The notes under the pieces are model-generated. The model saw only the letters and a program-made list of their open reading frames with translations, made no database searches and was not told where the DNA came from. The position numbers and the translations under genes were made by a program. From positions 1-8,384 of the forward strand of contig OMUM01000020.1 of NCBI GenBank assembly GCA_900314225.1: 8,384 nt of DNA, read 5' to 3'. The DNA comes from an uncultured bacterium. Its GTDB lineage: Bacteria; Bacillota_I; Bacilli_A; RF39; UBA660. Of the stretch, positions 6,601 to 8,384 are shown piece after piece; the first letter of the stretch is position 1; each line of letters opens with the position of its first letter.

Positions 6601-8286
6601 ATATAATTCATATTCATCAACTTTTTCTTTATTTATTTCATTTATTTCTTTTTTCTTTTCATCTCTTTTACTCTTTCTTTCATTAAACTCATTATCTAGG
6701 AATTGGCTTAATATTTTAGCTTCATCTTGATTTTTTGAAAAAAATCTAGTTTGTTTGTCATCTGAAAAATTATGATTAGTATATTTTAAGTAATCCCATC
6801 TATTTTCTTTAATTGAATCTGTAAAAATGACTATTTTTAAATCAAGTGGACTATGTAATGTAAGTAATTGAATCATTAACCAATTTATAAATTCATCTTT
6901 GTTGTTGTTCATTAATATTATAGCTGTAACAATTTGTTCTTTTAAACTAATTGTTATTGGTACATTGTTTAATTCTTTATATTTTTCTCCAACTTCACAT
7001 ACTTTTTTAAAAAGATTATCATCATCTAATGAAAATTTTTCTTCAGCTGCTCTTATTTTTAAAGCTGATGGTCTATTTCCAATACCAAGTCTTAATTCGA
7101 TAAAATCATCATCTTTAATCATTCTATTCCAGAAATTGTTATTTCTATTTTTTATAGCTAAAATACACTCAGAAAGGCTTAAGTTGTTTTCAGTAATTAT
7201 TGCCTCTTGTTTTGTTATTTTAGATTGAATTAGCTTTTCTTTTTCTAATAAATAATTTGAATATTTTTTTTGACGCAATTGCTCTCTTTTTTTGGCATAT
7301 TGTTTTTGCCATTTTCGTACTAATATAGGCATTAATAAAGATCCAATCAGCATTGCAACCACCATTATAATTTGAGGTAGTATATCAATAAAATCCTTTG
7401 TTCCAGAAGCAAGCCCATCATATAAACTAAAAGCACTGATAGACATCATTCCAAGCATTGTAAAACTTGAACCAATACTCAAGAAAAACGGCATATTAGA
7501 ATCTTGATCTTGTTTTCCAGGTGGTGGATCAATAATTATTTCTTCTGTTTCCAATACACTTCTAATTCTAGGCGTATGTGTAAAGCATTGATTATCAGAA
7601 TATAGTGTTATATTATTTTCTAATTCAGTTGTAGGGCTATATTCATTATTTTTAATTGTTGATTGATAATCAACATTAAATAAATTATTTGATTGAAAAA
7701 AATTATGGCTCATAGGAACTACAAAATTTTTTTTCATCCAAATCATTCTAAGACCATTAGTAAAAATAATATCTCCTACATTTAGTAAAGTTTTTTCCCT
7801 GACTCTTTGGTTATTAACATACAAATATAATTTTTCGTCTGGTGATGTAGGATAAATATACCATAAATTATTTTCTAAATTAATAACAGCATGATGCTCA
7901 AACATCATATTTTTTGTAAAAACTATTGAATTATCTTTAGCACTACCTATGGTTATAGTATTAAGTCTAGTAACATCAAAATTAAAACTATTTTCTACTA
8001 TAGATGGTAAGCAATATAATACAAATATTTTATTAATACCACTTACCAATATTGGAATGCTCATATAATCAGAAAGGGCAATTTTATCAACTACCATACC
8101 ATCAGCACCAATTATATTGATGCTTCCATTGCTGGTTAGAATCCATTCATTATTGAAAGAGTCAACATTCAAAGAATTTTCTGTAACTCCTCCAGAAATT
8201 TTAAAAGAAAATAACATAGAGCCATCAACCTTAGGAGGCAAATTAAATTTTAAAAGATTTTCCTTGTCTTGAATATATAATCTCAT
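3640..8286 (-). CDS. essC: EssC-type T7SS motor ATPase (FHA, two TM, three FtsK/SpoIIIE domains)
   Basis: This 1548-aa protein is the membrane motor of a Firmicutes T7SS, close in length to S. aureus EssC and B. subtilis YukB/YukBA (just under 1500 aa). Residues 1-95 are a divergent FHA-like beta domain; 105-185 are a second one (TIGSAKDNSIVF at 112-123, HHAVI at 131-135). Two membrane helices lie near 266-290 and 302-323, followed by a basic coiled stretch (324-360). ATPase domain 1 has an intact Walker A GSTGSGKS (730-737), DYKGGG (762-767) and Walker B LFIITDE (847-853, acids D852/E853). Domain 2 keeps Walker A GIAGSGKE (1083-1090) but its Walker B position reads ILVVLNNYEN (1181-1190), without the acidic pair. 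Domain 3 (about 1330-1530) has no recognisable Walker A; VYIILGIQEL (1431-1440) sits at the Walker B place. In the family, domain 1 drives export and the C-terminal domain binds substrate signals. The ATG follows AAGGTAGGA (8292-8300). It is the first gene of the operon, unlike the usual order. Confidence 0.95.
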   Translation of the reverse strand: MRLYIQDKENLLKFNLPPKVDGSMLFSFKISGGVTENSLNVDSFNNEWILTSNGSINIIGADGMVVDKIALSDYMSIPILVSGINKIFVLYCLPSIVENSFNFDVTRLNTITIGSAKDNSIVFTKNMMFEHHAVINLENNLWYIYPTSPDEKLYLYVNNQRVREKTLLNVGDIIFTNGLRMIWMKKNFVVPMSHNFFQSNNLFNVDYQSTIKNNEYSPTTELENNITLYSDNQCFTHTPRIRSVLETEEIIIDPPPGKQDQDSNMPFFLSIGSSFTMLGMMSISAFSLYDGLASGTKDFIDILPQIIMVVAMLIGSLLMPILVRKWQKQYAKKREQLRQKKYSNYLLEKEKLIQSKITKQEAIITENNLSLSECILAIKNRNNNFWNRMIKDDDFIELRLGIGNRPSALKIRAAEEKFSLDDDNLFKKVCEVGEKYKELNNVPITISLKEQIVTAIILMNNNKDEFINWLMIQLLTLHSPLDLKIVIFTDSIKENRWDYLKYTNHNFSDDKQTRFFSKNQDEAKILSQFLDNEFNERKSKRDEKKKEINEINKEKVDEYELYDTYFLVITDAYSSIKNFKFFKDLLENQFNYGFSLVIFDENMKSMPNECSKFISITDSTSGMFNAKVTEEDTIKFKAEYATNIDMRIIGRIVANVPVQSNNTSSQLPTSISFLQMYNVGKIEQLNVRNRWKSSDPITSLSAPIGVHTSGELYTLDLHEKADGPHGLIAGSTGSGKSEFIITYILSMALNYDPREVQFVLIDYKGGGLAGAFENREANIAIPHLAGTITNLDTSEMNRTLVSIESELKRRQKQFNKVKEETGESTMDIYKYQRLYREGLIDEPVSHLFIITDEFAELKAQQPEFMAELISTSRIGRSLGVHLILATQKPSGVVNDQIWSNSRFKVCLKVQTRADSMEMLKRPEAASIKETGRFYLQVGYDEYFDIGQSAWTGEKYVPNDRLIKKIDDSISFIDDNGNIIKRSYDSFTKLNENKPELGDQLTNIVKMLCKIAKDDGIKRKNLWLPALEKNIYLKDLLTKYKDKIKQDINPLSNIIFGEYDAPGLQEQGPATFDLLNDGNLLIYGIAGSGKENLISTIIYELTSQMSPNELNIYIGDFGAETLKIFELLQHVGTVFTIEENEKLVNLIKLLNKELGIRKKAYSEFGGNFSGYNKLSGKKDKFILVVLNNYENYLDTYPRMYDSFNPLFRDSAKYGIVFIVSTTQQNAVRMRVAENFRNKVCLKMPNDFDYRDLLGAPKKMVPADNYGRGIMFKDGTNIYEFQTADICNRDEKTQFIREFAKKVKEKYPDIKARKIPYLPEIVYVEDVLFELKGLDCLPIGIERNSLEVYVYNFLEFKINLIAAKSIKNHIYFVYGLIRQMLTLKNVKINIIDALSIYRGNYKNVNVFNNNLEQAFISMYKNVSNDKNLTETNVYIILGIQELKKKVSKYNKNFELLFKEASKCKKNTFLFFDDSNNYKLLQVEDWFIENINNTFGIWLGEDIDTQVALGVMSLSLEEKKVSFPCIGYPIYQGNHMIIKYVVDGVDKKDEQ

Positions 8287-8291
8287 ATTAA

Positions 8292-8318
8292 TCCTACCTT
8301 ATTAATGTAATTTTAGCA
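8292..8318 (-). promoter_or_regulatory. Extended -10 promoter and RBS of the essC operon
   Basis: On the minus strand, TGCTAAAAT (8310-8318) is an extended -10 (TGn-TAAAAT), with only a T-rich stretch at the -35 distance, part of the preceding terminator's T-run. A start near 8303 gives a leader of under 20 nt. AAGGTAGGA (8292-8300) is the ribosome binding site, with AGGA 5 nt before the ATG. The position, between a terminator and the first operon gene, supports the call. Confidence 0.6.
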
Positions 8319-8330
8319 TAAAACATATAC

Positions 8331-8357
8331 AAAAAAAAGAAGTATTTAAAACTTCTT
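8331..8357 (-). terminator. Rho-independent terminator of the gene upstream of essC
   Basis: AAGAAGT (8337-8343) and ACTTCTT (8351-8357) form a 7-bp stem with a 7-nt loop. On the minus strand it is followed by a run of T (8 in all, two of them in the stem). Only minus-strand transcription has the T-run, so it ends a transcript coming from beyond the right edge and insulates essC. Confidence 0.75.
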
Positions 8358-8384
8358 AATAACTTCATATATATATTTAACATT
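8346..8384 (-). CDS. Possible C-terminal tail of an upstream gene
   Basis: One minus-strand frame is open from the right edge for 12 codons, NVKYIYEVIKKF, and then stops at TAA (8346-8348) in the loop of the terminator hairpin. The metalloprotease gene is arranged in the same way, with its stop inside its terminator. The short peptide looks like an ordinary C-terminal helix, but 12 codons are too few to prove coding or suggest a function. Confidence 0.35.
   Translation of the reverse strand, partial: NVKYIYEVIKKF

Noticed and set aside
6899..7228. Plus-strand open frame of 109 codons inside essC
   Set aside because: Hydrophobic only because it is antisense to lysine/glutamate-rich EssC sequence; no supporting signals.
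1276..8286. Use of genetic code 4 (TGA = Trp), as in Mollicutes
   Set aside because: The conserved Trp of the WEG motif is TGG and the genes read through cleanly in the standard code. All stops are TAA, so the last word would need more sequence, but nothing here calls for code 4.
8294..8383. A second minus-strand frame from ATG at 8383 through the terminator to a TAG in the essC ribosome binding site
   Set aside because: It would be a peptide of about 30 residues running through the terminator and promoter, without its own visible ribosome binding site.
1..8384. tRNA, rRNA, CRISPR array or insertion sequence
   Set aside because: No cloverleaf, rRNA-like stretch, regular repeat-spacer pattern, transposase or terminal inverted repeats were seen; nearly all the window is coding.

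Overview
The window is very AT-rich (roughly a quarter to 30% GC by eye). Every recognisable gene is on the minus strand, so transcription runs from high to low coordinates. Shine-Dalgarno sites are strong (AAGGAGG-type), Trp is read from TGG, and all eight full-length genes end in TAA. This suits a low-GC Firmicutes/Bacilli-like or Clostridia-like bacterium using the standard code. I cannot name the species.

The window is dominated by a type VII secretion (T7SSb/Ess-type) operon. Reading in the direction of transcription: the possible tail of an upstream gene and a rho-independent terminator (about 8331-8384); an extended -10 promoter (about 8310-8318); essC, encoding the FHA/two-TM/triple-FtsK-domain motor ATPase of 1548 aa (8286-3640); a YukD/EsaB ubiquitin-like protein overlapping the essC end (3650-3396); a small helical protein of 103 aa (3384-3073); a 195-aa protein that looks like a WXG100-type hairpin plus a second helical module (3071-2484); an 82-nt gap with a nearly perfect 32-nt inverted repeat; two WXG100 proteins (2401-2081 with WTG, 2079-1774 with WEG); a 161-aa WXG100-like protein with FKG in place of WxG and a disordered Gly/Thr/Ser N-terminus (1761-1276); and a strong terminator (1253-1222).

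Below the operon lie a 358-aa secreted or membrane-anchored protein with a HEAYH zinc-protease motif (1201-125), which has its own terminator, and the first 23 codons of a probable lipoprotein that runs off the left edge (69-1).

Expected joint function: EssC powers export, YukD/EsaB is a machine-associated regulator, the WXG100 proteins are substrates or substrate partners, and the two helical proteins between motor and substrates may be adaptors or further substrates. EssA, EssB and EsaA are not encoded here. The motor-first order differs from the textbook S. aureus/B. subtilis order. The neighbouring HExxH protein could act on exported proteins outside the membrane, but only its position suggests that. 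Three genes very likely start at an internal ATG rather than at the longest possible start, judged from Shine-Dalgarno spacing.
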